Positions 25,938-35,324 of a DNA stretch of 55,429 nucleotides are shown in pieces (positions within the stretch are counted from its first letter, which is position 1; every line of letters begins with the position of its first letter). The notes under the pieces were generated by a model. The model was not told where the DNA came from, did not search any database, and saw only the letters and a list, made by a program, of their open reading frames with translations. Origin of the DNA: Verrucomicrobiota bacterium (lineage in GTDB: Bacteria > Verrucomicrobiota > Verrucomicrobiia > Verrucomicrobiales > Akkermansiaceae). Made by a program: the position numbers and the translations under genes. Location: NCBI GenBank assembly GCA_026397725.1, contig JAPLUI010000190.1:1-55429 (forward strand), written 5' to 3'.

Positions 25938-26945
25938 ATGTCAAAATTCGAGAACAAGCACACTTGGGGAGTCCGGACAGCGGCCAGGCTGAGGGCGGTG
26001 CATGCCAGCTTTGCGGACACCAGCCAGGAGGAACGCAGCGGCTATCTCACGGATGAGATCGAGTATGCGCTGGAGGAGGCAAGTGCCATCCCCGGCGAAA
26101 CCCGGCACTCCCTGCTGGAGGCCTTGGAGGCCTCGTTCCCGGTCTTTGGCTACGACCCGGTGGCACCGGCGGTCCCGGTGCCGGTCGTGACCGCAGCCGC
26201 ACGCAAGGATCTTTCCCTCGGCGCGATGGTCGATAGAATCTGCGAAAATGCGCCGGAATTGACGCCGGTTCACCGGCAAAAGCTGGCGGCGTTGCTCGCG
26301 GATGGGGGGAATCAAAGCCCGGAGAACCCGGTGCCAAAGGCGGTGACCGACAAGCTGGTGTTCCCTGCCAGCCCGGCGGAACTGGAGGATTGCCTCAAGA
26401 GCCTGAATCAGTTGTGGCTCGAAATGGGCACTGCGGCCAGCGCCGGGCAAGTACTCAAACTCAACCGGCTGATCAAGATGCTCGGGATCTTGACCGGCGG
26501 GTTCCGGGACATTTATCGCTTCATGTGGCCGTATTGGCACGAAATGGCACCCCGTGAGCTGAATGCCCAGGTCTTCCCGGAATTCCCCGACGGGCTGGAA
26601 GCCGCGATCGAGAGTTTTGTCACGGGAGGCGAGGTCAATGGGGCGGCGTTTTACCAGGAAATCGAAAAGACCAAACGCATCCTGCTGTCCGTCCTGTTCG
26701 GGTTGCGCAAGGGTGCCGAGGAATACGGCAAGCTCTACGAAAGGAAATTCTCCGCTGAAGCGATTGCGGACACCGTCGCCCTGGAGGAAAGTGCGAGCGA
26801 TGTCAGCAAAGTCAGGGAGCTGGGCCGCAAGTGCTGGGACAAATACACGCAGCTCACCAAACATCAGACGGCTGATGCCATCCATGACGCAATCGTCAAG
26901 AGCATTGCCGAGGCCGCCTTTACCCGCCTGAAACTCTCATCATAA
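25938..26945 (+). CDS. Uncharacterised protein heading the T6SS operon
   Basis: The 335-residue, all-helical cytoplasmic protein starts with ATG at 25938 behind a GGAAGG ribosome binding site. No signal peptide or membrane segment. Notable stretches are LNRLIKMLGILTGGFRDIYR, FMWPYWHEMAPRELNAQVFP and ILLSVLFGLRKGAEEYGKLY. I do not recognise a family; the size and helical character recall TssA/ImpA-type proteins, but a proper ImpA N-terminal signature is in the separate tssA further on. First gene of the operon, 21 bp before tssK, and oriented with it, so probably a phylum-specific baseplate or regulatory part. Confidence 0.65.
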   Translation: MSKFENKHTWGVRTAARLRAVHASFADTSQEERSGYLTDEIEYALEEASAIPGETRHSLLEALEASFPVFGYDPVAPAVPVPVVTAAARKDLSLGAMVDRICENAPELTPVHRQKLAALLADGGNQSPENPVPKAVTDKLVFPASPAELEDCLKSLNQLWLEMGTAASAGQVLKLNRLIKMLGILTGGFRDIYRFMWPYWHEMAPRELNAQVFPEFPDGLEAAIESFVTGGEVNGAAFYQEIEKTKRILLSVLFGLRKGAEEYGKLYERKFSAEAIADTVALEESASDVSKVRELGRKCWDKYTQLTKHQTADAIHDAIVKSIAEAAFTRLKLSS

Positions 26946-26966
26946 GCCCCCAACCTCGCCACCATC

Positions 26967-28361
26967 ATGTCCATTCCGCAAATCCACTGGCACGAAGGAT
27001 TGTTCTTACAGCCGCATCATTTGCAGCGTTTGCAGAAGAACCTGCTAGACCAATTCGGTCAGGAACGGCACCTCAGCATGCCCTACGGTTACGGGGTGCT
27101 CGAAGCCCGCCTGTCGCTGGACGATCTCCAGAATCAACGGCTGCGCTTCCAGAAGCTCAAGGTGATCATGCCGGGCGGAGCCGTCTTGTCCTATCCCGAA
27201 AACACCATCCTGCCGAGCCTGGACATCCGGGATGCCTTTGCGCTGAACCCCAAAGGCTTCAATGTCTATCTGGGCCTGCCCCACTGGTTTGAGGCCCGCA
27301 GCAATACCGTCGAGGGCGAAATGTCGGTGGGAGTGCGAATCAAGCAACTCTATCGGGTGCCGCAACAGGTGCCCGACGTGATGGATGAGAACACCGGGGA
27401 AAATGCCCAGCCAATGCAATTCCGCTATTACAATGCCATGCTGCTGCTTGACTCGGACGATGACAGCGACATTGAGAAGATTCCGCTGCTGCGGATCGTG
27501 CATGACGTCAGTCGCGAGGAGCCGTTTCCGCGGCAGGATCCATCCTACGTGCATCCCTGCCTGCTGCTGAGTGGTTCCCCCACCCTGCGCGAGATGGTCA
27601 GGGACATCAGTTCGCAGGTCGAAGCGGTGCGCGAGCAACTGGCCAATATCGTGGCCCGGGGCAGTGAATCCCACACCGTGAGCCGCCTGCAACTTGAGCA
27701 AATCCTCAGGCTGCGCTGCCTCAACCGCTATGTGGCAAGAATGCCCGCCTTGCTGGCACTCGGCGAAGGCAATGCCAACGTGCCGCCGTTTGATGTCTAT
27801 CAGGAACTGCAAACCCTGCTGGCGGACTTGATGGCCTTGTATCCCGAGCGGCTGCCCTTCAACCTGATCCCTTACAAGCACGAAAACCCCTACCCCTGCT
27901 TCCATGGCACCATCGCCCTGATCCGCAACTTCCTGCATGGCTCGGTCACCCCCAATTTCTGGGAGGTCAAATTCGACCCCGGCAAGGACCCCGGCACCCG
28001 GGTGGCCAAACTGGAGGAAAAACATTTCAGCCAACCGAATGCATGGTTCCTTGGCATCAAGACCACCTTGGAACCCAGCACCTTGGTGGAATTGGTCGAG
28101 GATCTGGATCAATTCAAGCTGATGCCAGCCTCGTTCATGGAGCGTGCCATCCGCGGCATCTCATTGAAAGAGGAACGCTTCCCGCCGCTGGAGTTGCCCG
28201 CGGAGAGTGGCAGGTATTACTTCCGTCTGAATGTGACCCAAAGCCGCCGGGTGTGGGAGGAGACGATGAAGGAACTCGAACTGGTCGTGCGCTGGAGCAT
28301 GCAACGCGAGGTTTCCGATTTGCAAATCAGCTTGTTCATGACCATGCCCACCAGCAAGTAG
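26967..28361 (+). CDS. tssK: T6SS baseplate protein TssK (ImpJ/VasE)
   Basis: The 464-residue product opens with the TssK signature IHWHEGLFLQPHHLQ and continues with a shell domain (DIRDAFALNPKGFNVYLGLP) and the C-terminal neck/head region ending YYFRLNVTQSRRVWEETMKE. TssK trimers link the baseplate (TssEFG) to the TssL/TssM membrane complex. Length is near the usual 440-460. It is followed by tssL (22-bp gap) and tssM, the classic tssK-tssL-tssM order. Confidence 0.95.
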   Translation: MSIPQIHWHEGLFLQPHHLQRLQKNLLDQFGQERHLSMPYGYGVLEARLSLDDLQNQRLRFQKLKVIMPGGAVLSYPENTILPSLDIRDAFALNPKGFNVYLGLPHWFEARSNTVEGEMSVGVRIKQLYRVPQQVPDVMDENTGENAQPMQFRYYNAMLLLDSDDDSDIEKIPLLRIVHDVSREEPFPRQDPSYVHPCLLLSGSPTLREMVRDISSQVEAVREQLANIVARGSESHTVSRLQLEQILRLRCLNRYVARMPALLALGEGNANVPPFDVYQELQTLLADLMALYPERLPFNLIPYKHENPYPCFHGTIALIRNFLHGSVTPNFWEVKFDPGKDPGTRVAKLEEKHFSQPNAWFLGIKTTLEPSTLVELVEDLDQFKLMPASFMERAIRGISLKEERFPPLELPAESGRYYFRLNVTQSRRVWEETMKELELVVRWSMQREVSDLQISLFMTMPTSK

Positions 28362-28383
28362 TCAACCATCGTCTCTCATCACC

Positions 28384-29289
28384 ATGGCTTTCAACAAAAA
28401 GAAGAAGGGCAGTGCCGGCGGCGACTGGGGCAGTGGCGATGATTTCTGGGGGGCCGCAAGCGACCTGCCGGACACCCCGCCAGCGCTGTCCCAGACCACG
28501 ACGCAATACCTGCCCGCCGCGCCCCCCGCCGTCAAGCGTCCCTTGCTGGAACACTTGCAGCCATTGTTCCTCTATGTTTGCGAGCAACACCGCCTTGCCA
28601 AGGAGGCCAAAGGTTCTTCCACCGTTGCCTTTGAGTCGGTCAAGCAAACGGTCCTGGCCAAAATCGCGGCCATCGACAACGCCGCCAAATACGATCCGAT
28701 GTTGCGGCAGCACCTCGACAAACTCAAACAACCGATCTACTGGTATCTCGACAGCACCTTCGGCTCGCCCGACAATGCCTTCCCGTTCCGGCAGAAATGG
28801 AACGACCAACGCCCGGCAGACTACGGCGCGGACGGCAACCTCTCCGGCGATGACGCGTTCTTTGACGAGCTGAACAAGGAGCTTGCAAACGATCCCAAGG
28901 ATGAAAGCAGCAATGAACGGCTGGCCTTTTATTACACCGCCTTGGGCCTGGGCTTCACCGGCCGGTATTTCAAACGCAATCCGGACCATCGCAAGGAGTT
29001 GCAGGCCGCCATGCAGCGGCTCTATCCGCGGGTCTCCAAATATGTCGATGCCGATGCCAGCGGCAAGATCACTCCCGAATCCTACCGCTACACTGACAAG
29101 CGCGATTTCGTGGCCCCCTCGCGTGACAAGCCCATGATCTTCTTTGCTGCCTTTCTGCTGCTTCTGGGCAGCTTGATTTTCGGCTATATCTATTGGTATC
29201 AGGAAAAGACCAAACCCTTGCGAGAGGCCATCCACCGGCTTCAGCAGCAGGATGCGTCCTCAAAACCAACCCGATCTTCCGGCTTATGA
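28384..29289 (+). CDS. tssL: T6SS membrane complex protein TssL (DotU/IcmH)
   Basis: The 301-residue product has a Lys-rich, Trp-containing N-terminal tail, a cytoplasmic DotU-like helical domain (LLEHLQPLFLYVCEQHRLAK, PIYWYLDSTFGSPDNAFPF, FYYTALGLGFTGRYFKRNPD) and a single C-terminal membrane helix at about 249-271 (IFFAAFLLLLGSLIFGYIYW). The tail anchor without a peptidoglycan-binding OmpA domain matches the standard TssL form. It binds TssM and recruits TssK. The end of the gene overlaps the tssM start (ATGA). Confidence 0.93.
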   Translation: MAFNKKKKGSAGGDWGSGDDFWGAASDLPDTPPALSQTTTQYLPAAPPAVKRPLLEHLQPLFLYVCEQHRLAKEAKGSSTVAFESVKQTVLAKIAAIDNAAKYDPMLRQHLDKLKQPIYWYLDSTFGSPDNAFPFRQKWNDQRPADYGADGNLSGDDAFFDELNKELANDPKDESSNERLAFYYTALGLGFTGRYFKRNPDHRKELQAAMQRLYPRVSKYVDADASGKITPESYRYTDKRDFVAPSRDKPMIFFAAFLLLLGSLIFGYIYWYQEKTKPLREAIHRLQQQDASSKPTRSSGL

Positions 29290-32200
29290 ACATTTTCAAG
29301 AAGATTCCGGCGTCAATGACCGGGTTGCTGGTGGTCATGGGGGTGCTGGCACCGCTACTCATGCTGGGCGCGGCCTCCAATCCCAAGATGATCGCTGTGT
29401 GGACCATTCTGTACATCGCCATTGGTGCCATTGCAGGCCTGGGGGTGTTCCTCTTTGAGCGCAGCAACCAAGCCAAGGCCAGCGATTTCGCCAAGAGCGT
29501 GGAAACCAATGCCGCCAGTGCCGAGGGCCTCAAGGATCCCCAGAAAATCGCGCAGATGGACCACATGCGCAAGGAGTTCCAGCGCGGCATCGACATCTAC
29601 AAAAAGCACGGCAAGGACCTCTACAGCCTGCCCTGGTATGTGGTCGTGGGCGAATCCGAGTCCGGCAAGACCGAGATGTTGCGCCGCAGCGAGATTGGAT
29701 TCCCCGACAAATTGCAGGATCGTTGGCAGGGCTCGGGCGGTACCCTGAGCATGCACTGGTGGTTCACCAGCAAAGCGGTCATTCTCGATACCGCCGGCCG
29801 CCTGTTCGTGACGGAAGGCGCGGAAACCGGTCAAAACCAATGGGTCAACTTCCTCCAGATGCTCAAACGCAACCGCCCGGATTGCCCGATCAACGGGTTG
29901 CTTCTGGTCATCCCCTCCAACCGCCTGCTAACTCATCCGGATCCCGAACTGGAAACCGCCTCAATGGTCAAGCTTGATGAAAATGCCGGCCAGATCGCCC
30001 GGCAAATGGAGACGTTGCAGGCCGAGTTGGGCGTGCGCTTCCCCGTCTATATCCTGATCACCAAGATGGACAAGCTCAACGGCTTCCGCGAGTTCTTCGG
30101 GAAAATCGACAAACCGGAGGACCGCTATCAGATCATGGGCTGGTCCAACCCGGCCCCCTTGGGCGACACCTTCGAGGCCCAGTCCGTCGCGGAATACCTC
30201 CACTCCGTGGCGGACCGGCTCAAGCGCCGGATGATGTCCGAACTGCGCCACGTCGAGCCTGAGGAATTGAACGGACTGCGGATCAATGAAGTGGACGGTC
30301 TCTTTGCGTTTCCCTCCGCCTTTGAGTCCATGAGCCCCAAGCTCACCCGCTACTTGCGCCATGTCTTCGCCACGGATGAATGGTCGGCCAAGCCACCCTT
30401 CCTGCGCGGCATCTATTTCACCTCCGCCCTGCAGCAGGGCAAGGTGCTCGACGAGGCCCTGGCGGCCGCCATGGGCGTGCCATTCGACAAAATGGACAAC
30501 TCGCAACAGGATGACGGCCTGTCGCTCTCCAAGCACCGCACCTTCTTCGTCAGGGACCTGTTTCTCGATAAGATCTTCAACGAAAAAGGCTTGGTTACCA
30601 GTGCGGGAAAAATCCAATCGCAACTCAGTGGCTGGAAGCTATGGCTCCCCGCCGTGGTCATCTTCATGCTGGCCTTGTTCGGCTTGCTCGGTTGGTGGAC
30701 CATGAGCCAGAGTGATGAGGCGAAATTGTGGAAACCGGTCTGGAAAACCGAGGAAGGCATCCCGGGAATTCGAATCCGGCCCTTGGTCACCTTCGATAAA
30801 GAAGTACTCGTTGGTGCGCCGCCAGAGAAAATTAAGGAGCTGCTCCGCACCCTTGATGCCTTGGGACCCTGCGTGAAGGGCAACCCGAAATTCGGCTGGG
30901 TGTTTACGCCGGCGCAATGGTTCGAGCGTGATCTGTCCAAGAAGAACCGCCAGTCACTTTACGCCGACGCGGTGGCAGAAGTACTGACGGCTGTCGAGAA
31001 TGCCATTATCGGAAAACTCACCGCCGACCTGCAACACTCAGACAAGGCTCCCGACAACTGGAACAACGGCGAATGGCAGGCCCTGCATGCCCTGATGATC
31101 CTGCAAAATGGCGCTCACTGGGACGCCGGGAAAAAGACGGTGTCGTTGCAGGGCGAAGATGACACCCCTTGGCCGACCGCAGAACTCCTGGAGACCTTGT
31201 TTCATTACGCCGCAGTCGGCAACAACAAGGACTCCCAAAAGAGCTTTGCCGCAGTCGTTCAGAACTGCATCGGCCACGCCGTCAAATTGCCCGACTCCGC
31301 TTTTGTGGAGCATTTGTCCGCCCGCCAGCATGTCAAGGAGTTGACCGCTCTGCTCGGCACTACCCTCCCGGTTTCAAAGCTCGAGAATCAAAGGAAGTTC
31401 ATTCAAGACCTCAACGATTTCCATGAGCTTTTCACCAAAACCATGGGATACGAGTCCGCCAATATCGAGCGACTGGCGGAACTGGCCGCCGCCGCGCTGA
31501 AGCAAGGCAAGCTGGAGTCATCCCCAGCCGCCCCCGCCGAGTCCCGGAATCTAGCCGTCAGCCGCGAAGAGCTGCTGCATGCCGTGGTGAGCAATTCCCA
31601 GCTTGCAAAGGCTTATGGCTTCGATTCCCTCACCAGGGTCGGAGACCTGAAACTGAAGGACGGTGCCGATGCGTTGGTCGCTCAAGACAACCGCCTCCTG
31701 AAGCAGGTCGCCGCGACCCTCGAAATCATCAAGCCAAATTCCAGCACGACCCTCAGCTCTAGCAATATCGGTGATTTCGTCTCGCTCACGCCGGAAGCAG
31801 ATGCTCAAGCGGCTGAGGACCCGCACGCCAAAGCACGCAAGGACATCCTCAAAAGACTGGCTGACCTGAAGAAAGCCTGGTTCAAAGACGAGTTTTTTCC
31901 AAAACAGTTCTATCGCTACCTCAAGCTGCCGATCGCTAGCGATGCCCCAGTGGGAAGCGACGAAGAACTGCTGACCTTGTGGGAACTCACCACGCTCGCG
32001 GATCAATGGGGCGTTTCCGACGAGAGGCTTCCCAGCCTGAAAAAGGCCTTCGACTATTTCTTCGTTTCCGAGAAAATCACGGAACTCGGCATCGCGGGGG
32101 CACTGCGTCCGTGTGTGATCAGTATCGTCAAAATAGAAGGTGATGCTGCAAAGTATGTCATCAAGGCCGGGGCTGAGCAAATTGCCGAGTTCAATCTGAT

Positions 32201-32441
32201 GGCCAACCTGAAGCCCGGCACCCTAACCGGTCCAAACTTGGAATTGAGCTTTTTCAAGAATGGCACGCCTGACGGCAAATTGGCACCATGGACCTTGGTG
32301 AAAGCGATCAAAGTCGGCACCCAAAACCCATGGCGCCACACCACTCCCTCGGGCGCCAGTTACGACATTCTCATCAAGGACAGAGGTTTCGACAACCTCC
32401 GCCAGTGGCCCAAAATAGAGGCGTTCAAACCCAAACCCTAA
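29286..32441 (+). CDS. tssM: T6SS membrane complex protein TssM (IcmF/VasK)
   Basis: The 1051-residue product starts at MNIFKKIPASMTGLLVVMG, overlapping the tssL stop. Two N-terminal membrane helices (about 12-65), a cytoplasmic NTPase-like domain with Walker A GESESGKT (122-129), Walker-B-like AVILDTAGR, and NRPDCPINGLLLVIPSNRLL are typical of IcmF. A third helix near 455 (AVVIFMLALFGLLGWWTM) is followed by the periplasmic region with the late beta-domain (WRHTTPSGASYDILIKDRGF). It connects TssL to the outer membrane side. In proteobacteria TssJ binds its C-terminus; no recognisable tssJ is encoded nearby. Confidence 0.94.
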   Translation: MNIFKKIPASMTGLLVVMGVLAPLLMLGAASNPKMIAVWTILYIAIGAIAGLGVFLFERSNQAKASDFAKSVETNAASAEGLKDPQKIAQMDHMRKEFQRGIDIYKKHGKDLYSLPWYVVVGESESGKTEMLRRSEIGFPDKLQDRWQGSGGTLSMHWWFTSKAVILDTAGRLFVTEGAETGQNQWVNFLQMLKRNRPDCPINGLLLVIPSNRLLTHPDPELETASMVKLDENAGQIARQMETLQAELGVRFPVYILITKMDKLNGFREFFGKIDKPEDRYQIMGWSNPAPLGDTFEAQSVAEYLHSVADRLKRRMMSELRHVEPEELNGLRINEVDGLFAFPSAFESMSPKLTRYLRHVFATDEWSAKPPFLRGIYFTSALQQGKVLDEALAAAMGVPFDKMDNSQQDDGLSLSKHRTFFVRDLFLDKIFNEKGLVTSAGKIQSQLSGWKLWLPAVVIFMLALFGLLGWWTMSQSDEAKLWKPVWKTEEGIPGIRIRPLVTFDKEVLVGAPPEKIKELLRTLDALGPCVKGNPKFGWVFTPAQWFERDLSKKNRQSLYADAVAEVLTAVENAIIGKLTADLQHSDKAPDNWNNGEWQALHALMILQNGAHWDAGKKTVSLQGEDDTPWPTAELLETLFHYAAVGNNKDSQKSFAAVVQNCIGHAVKLPDSAFVEHLSARQHVKELTALLGTTLPVSKLENQRKFIQDLNDFHELFTKTMGYESANIERLAELAAAALKQGKLESSPAAPAESRNLAVSREELLHAVVSNSQLAKAYGFDSLTRVGDLKLKDGADALVAQDNRLLKQVAATLEIIKPNSSTTLSSSNIGDFVSLTPEADAQAAEDPHAKARKDILKRLADLKKAWFKDEFFPKQFYRYLKLPIASDAPVGSDEELLTLWELTTLADQWGVSDERLPSLKKAFDYFFVSEKITELGIAGALRPCVISIVKIEGDAAKYVIKAGAEQIAEFNLMANLKPGTLTGPNLELSFFKNGTPDGKLAPWTLVKAIKVGTQNPWRHTTPSGASYDILIKDRGFDNLRQWPKIEAFKPKP

Positions 32442-32447
32442 CCCGCC

Positions 32448-33458
32448 ATGCTCAACGAATCCGCAGAAGCCGTCTTCCAGGAAACTAACAGCCGCCTGCA
32501 TCTGGCGCTGTTCGGCAAGCATCCGGGGTGGAACGATCACATGGAGGATCTCGGGCTGAGCACTCCGTCACTGCTCGAATTCAAACGCCGCGTGTACTAC
32601 GAAGGCATCAGCGGACGGCTGGATTGCGGCGCGTGGCGCAACCTCGCCCCTGAAGGCCGCATCGAAGCCTTCGACCATGAATTGCTGTGGACCGGACCGA
32701 CGGGCGTCATCTTCGCCATCCTGTGGCATTCCACGGACGGCGGCGGCAGGGCCGCTTACCCAATGGTGGCTGCCGCGCATTTTCTAACTGGACGATTGCC
32801 GGCGAAAGTCGAGCCGGTGTTCGACGCCCTGCAACTCGTCGCCGACGAGTGCCGGACGGCTCCGGACCGGGACGCCGTCAAGGCCGCCCAAGCCCGCGGC
32901 TCGGAACGCCTGATCCAGACCGCCCGCGCGCTGGTGCCCATGTCCTCACAAACCTGGAGCCGCGAGGACCGGGAAAACTTCATCAACCATGCCAGCTTTG
33001 GGGAGGGCGGGGACGGTTTCACCCGGCTGTTTTACGCGCTGACCGAGTACCAGAACCTGACTCCCGCCGCCAAACACACCTTTTGCTACCGAGTCACCGA
33101 CGGCGGGGCCGGCCCGGAAGCCATCGCCCTGTGGCAGACCCTGATGCGGGCCCAAATGGAGGCTTCCCACAGCCTGCTGGCCATGCGTTGCCGCCACTGT
33201 CCCTGGGTGGATCTGTTGGCCGGCGAATTCCCCGCCGAGGAGTTTTTCCGGCTCAAGGCCAAGGCCAGCGAAATCCCGCTCGTCACCGACGTCCCCTACA
33301 GCGTGCCGGAAGAACTCAAGGAGCAGACCCGCATGGTCCTCGAAAGCTTCCTGGACACGCCCGAATTGATGCCAAAACTCGACGCCTGCGGGTCCGCCGG
33401 GCCAGGTCAGCGCACCCTCGGTTCGCTGCTGAGCAAAATTTTCCGCACCAAGTCGTGA
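32448..33458 (+). CDS. tagF: T6SS-associated protein TagF (ImpM-like)
   Basis: The 336-residue product starts with an ImpM/TagF-like segment LALFGKHPGWNDHMEDLGL (in family members FGK.P..GDF), followed by IFAILWHSTDGGGRAAYPMV, corresponding to the conserved Y-P motif. The remaining about 200 residues form a helical extension specific to this branch. TagF is a post-translational repressor of T6SS assembly in Pseudomonas, acting against the kinase-dependent route; whether that applies here is unknown. It lies 6 bp after tssM, and the link of tagF with kinase-type control fits the kinase-like genes around this locus. Confidence 0.78.
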   Translation: MLNESAEAVFQETNSRLHLALFGKHPGWNDHMEDLGLSTPSLLEFKRRVYYEGISGRLDCGAWRNLAPEGRIEAFDHELLWTGPTGVIFAILWHSTDGGGRAAYPMVAAAHFLTGRLPAKVEPVFDALQLVADECRTAPDRDAVKAAQARGSERLIQTARALVPMSSQTWSREDRENFINHASFGEGGDGFTRLFYALTEYQNLTPAAKHTFCYRVTDGGAGPEAIALWQTLMRAQMEASHSLLAMRCRHCPWVDLLAGEFPAEEFFRLKAKASEIPLVTDVPYSVPEELKEQTRMVLESFLDTPELMPKLDACGSAGPGQRTLGSLLSKIFRTKS

Positions 33459-33516
33459 TTTCGCGCTTATTTCCTTGACGTCCGCCGCCCCAGCCTCTTT
33501 TGTTAGCCCGGTTGCA

Positions 33517-34548
33517 GTGAATAACTTGTCTGTCATATTGGCCCCGGTCACGCAGGAAGCCCCCTGCGGCGATAACCTGTATGAAGACATGGGCTACGAG
33601 ATCCAATTCGCCCGCCTGGTGAATGCCGGGCTTGGCGTCGCGGCGGAATCTTTTGTGGACGGGCAGCAGGTCGCCTCAGCAACCCCGTCCGGTCAACTCG
33701 CCTGGGCTGAATTGCAGGACCTGCTGGTGGATTTGTTCCGCCAGACCAAGCACCTGGACATGCTGTACCTGCTGGCCCTTACGCAAGGGAACCTCCATGG
33801 CATGGCCGGCCTGGCGGAGGGTCTCGACCTCACTAACCATCTGTTGGCCCGGCAGTGGGAGACCCTCCATCCCGCCGAATCCGAGGGCGACTACGAATTC
33901 CGGCAGTACTGCCTGAGCAAGATGGATGCGGCGGATTTTGCCAATGCGCTCGACAGCATGGTCATCGCGGATGGCCGACAATTGGGCAGACACACGTTGG
34001 GGGCCTGGCTGGCGGCCCAGCAAGCCACTGCGGATGAGCTGAAGACCATCGAACAGGCGCTGATGGAAACCATCAAGGACAAGCCCGCCTTCTATGACGA
34101 ACTCGCCGCTCAGATGAATGAGTTGCTGGAGTCCATCCAGCGCCTGACACTGACGGTGAAAGACCATTTCGCCAGTTTCCGCCTCAATTTCAAGCACCTC
34201 AAACTCAAACTGGCGGAAATCGCCCGGATGATCTCCGGCTTCAGCAATGTCGCCATCGCCGGCATCGAGGGGGCCGGCTTGCCGCCGGGCAATGCCGCCA
34301 CCAACGCGCCGGCGGGCAGTTCCGTCCCGGACCAGATCAACAGCCGGGAAGACGTGGTGAAAACCCTCGCCAAAATCATCCTGTTCTACCACAAGCACGA
34401 GCCCACCAGTCCGGTTCCCATCATGCTCGAAAGAGCCCAACGCGTGGCCACCATGAATTTCAAGGAAATCGTCCAGGAATTCAACCTCACCGGCTCGCCC
34501 TCGATTCAGGAGGTTCTCGGGTGGCGAACCGACAACTCATCATTCTAA
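33517..34548 (+). CDS. tssA: T6SS cap/baseplate protein TssA (ImpA)
   Basis: The product (343 residues from GTG 33517) has the ImpA N-terminal signature LAPVTQEAPCGDNLYED at its start, followed by WAELQDLLVDLFRQTKHLDM then LYLLALTQGNL and WETLHPAESEGDYEFRQY. The C-terminus, KIILFYHKHEPTSPVPIMLE plus a final helix ending WRT, matches the TssA C-terminal region. An upstream TTG at 33475 would add 14 residues, but it has no clear ribosome binding site, so the GTG start is preferred. TssA primes and caps the growing sheath and tail tube. Confidence 0.88.
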   Translation: MNNLSVILAPVTQEAPCGDNLYEDMGYEIQFARLVNAGLGVAAESFVDGQQVASATPSGQLAWAELQDLLVDLFRQTKHLDMLYLLALTQGNLHGMAGLAEGLDLTNHLLARQWETLHPAESEGDYEFRQYCLSKMDAADFANALDSMVIADGRQLGRHTLGAWLAAQQATADELKTIEQALMETIKDKPAFYDELAAQMNELLESIQRLTLTVKDHFASFRLNFKHLKLKLAEIARMISGFSNVAIAGIEGAGLPPGNAATNAPAGSSVPDQINSREDVVKTLAKIILFYHKHEPTSPVPIMLERAQRVATMNFKEIVQEFNLTGSPSIQEVLGWRTDNSSF

Positions 34549-34566
34549 CCAACCAACATCAAGACC

Positions 34567-35298
34567 ATGCCCAAACCATCCAAGAGTTCGCAGAAACTGT
34601 TACCCCGCAAGCCGCGGGTGCAAATCGAATACGACGTCGAGGTCGGCGGGGCCATCCGCAAGACCGAACTCCCGTGGGTTACCGGAGTGATGGCCGACTT
34701 GTCCGGCGACAATGCGGGCACGCTCAAGGAACTGAAAGATCGCAGCTTTGCCGACGTGGACGCCGAGAATTTCAATGCCTATCTCAAGAGCCAGACGCCG
34801 CGGGTCAATTTCGCCGTGGATAACCTGATCTCCGGTGACGGGCGCATGGGAGTGGATGTCACCTTCGAGAAACTGGAGGATTTCACCCCCGATCAATTCG
34901 CCAGGAAAGTGGGTGCGGAAATCGAAGAGATCAAGCTCACCAAGGTCAAGGAAGGCAAGACCGAGTTCTATCAAATCAAACAGGACGGCCCCATGTCACT
35001 CCAGCTCGGTGAGACCTGTGACTTGCTCGACAAGCTGGCCTCGGAGGAATACGTCGGAATGAAATTGGGGGAAAAGGCCGCGAACCTGGAAGTCATGCTC
35101 ATCCCGGATGCGAAAGACCCCAACCAATCGGTGCTGCGCATCACCAAAAAGGGCCATCTTGCCAAGTTGCTGGATGCCCGCAACCAACTCAAGGAGCTGC
35201 TCATCAAAGTGGACGGCAAATCCAACGTGCAGAAGGTTCTCGATGAAATGCTCACCGACCCCACCCTCATGCGGGAAATCGTGGACGACAACCACTGA
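34567..35298 (+). CDS. tssB: T6SS contractile sheath small subunit TssB (VipA), with internal insertion
   Basis: The 243-residue product has the TssB start (RVQIEYDVEVGGAIRKTELP, then WVTGVMADLSGD) and TssB end (LLDARNQLKELLIKVDGKSN). Most TssB proteins are about 160-180 residues. Here the region between FTPDQFARKVGAEIEEI (about 106-123) and LLDARNQL (about 201) holds an extra segment of about 75 residues, including FYQIKQDGPMSLQLGETCDL and VLRITKKGHLAK. The sheath-forming core motifs appear intact. It forms the sheath with TssC, whose gene starts 26 bp later. Confidence 0.92.
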   Translation: MPKPSKSSQKLLPRKPRVQIEYDVEVGGAIRKTELPWVTGVMADLSGDNAGTLKELKDRSFADVDAENFNAYLKSQTPRVNFAVDNLISGDGRMGVDVTFEKLEDFTPDQFARKVGAEIEEIKLTKVKEGKTEFYQIKQDGPMSLQLGETCDLLDKLASEEYVGMKLGEKAANLEVMLIPDAKDPNQSVLRITKKGHLAKLLDARNQLKELLIKVDGKSNVQKVLDEMLTDPTLMREIVDDNH

Positions 35299-35324
35299 GC
35301 AGCCGCCAACCGCCCCATCCCATC

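Noticed and set aside
33475..33516. TTG start for tssA
   Set aside because: It would add 14 residues not typical of TssA and has no clear ribosome binding site; GTG 33517 fits the family better, though the choice is not certain.
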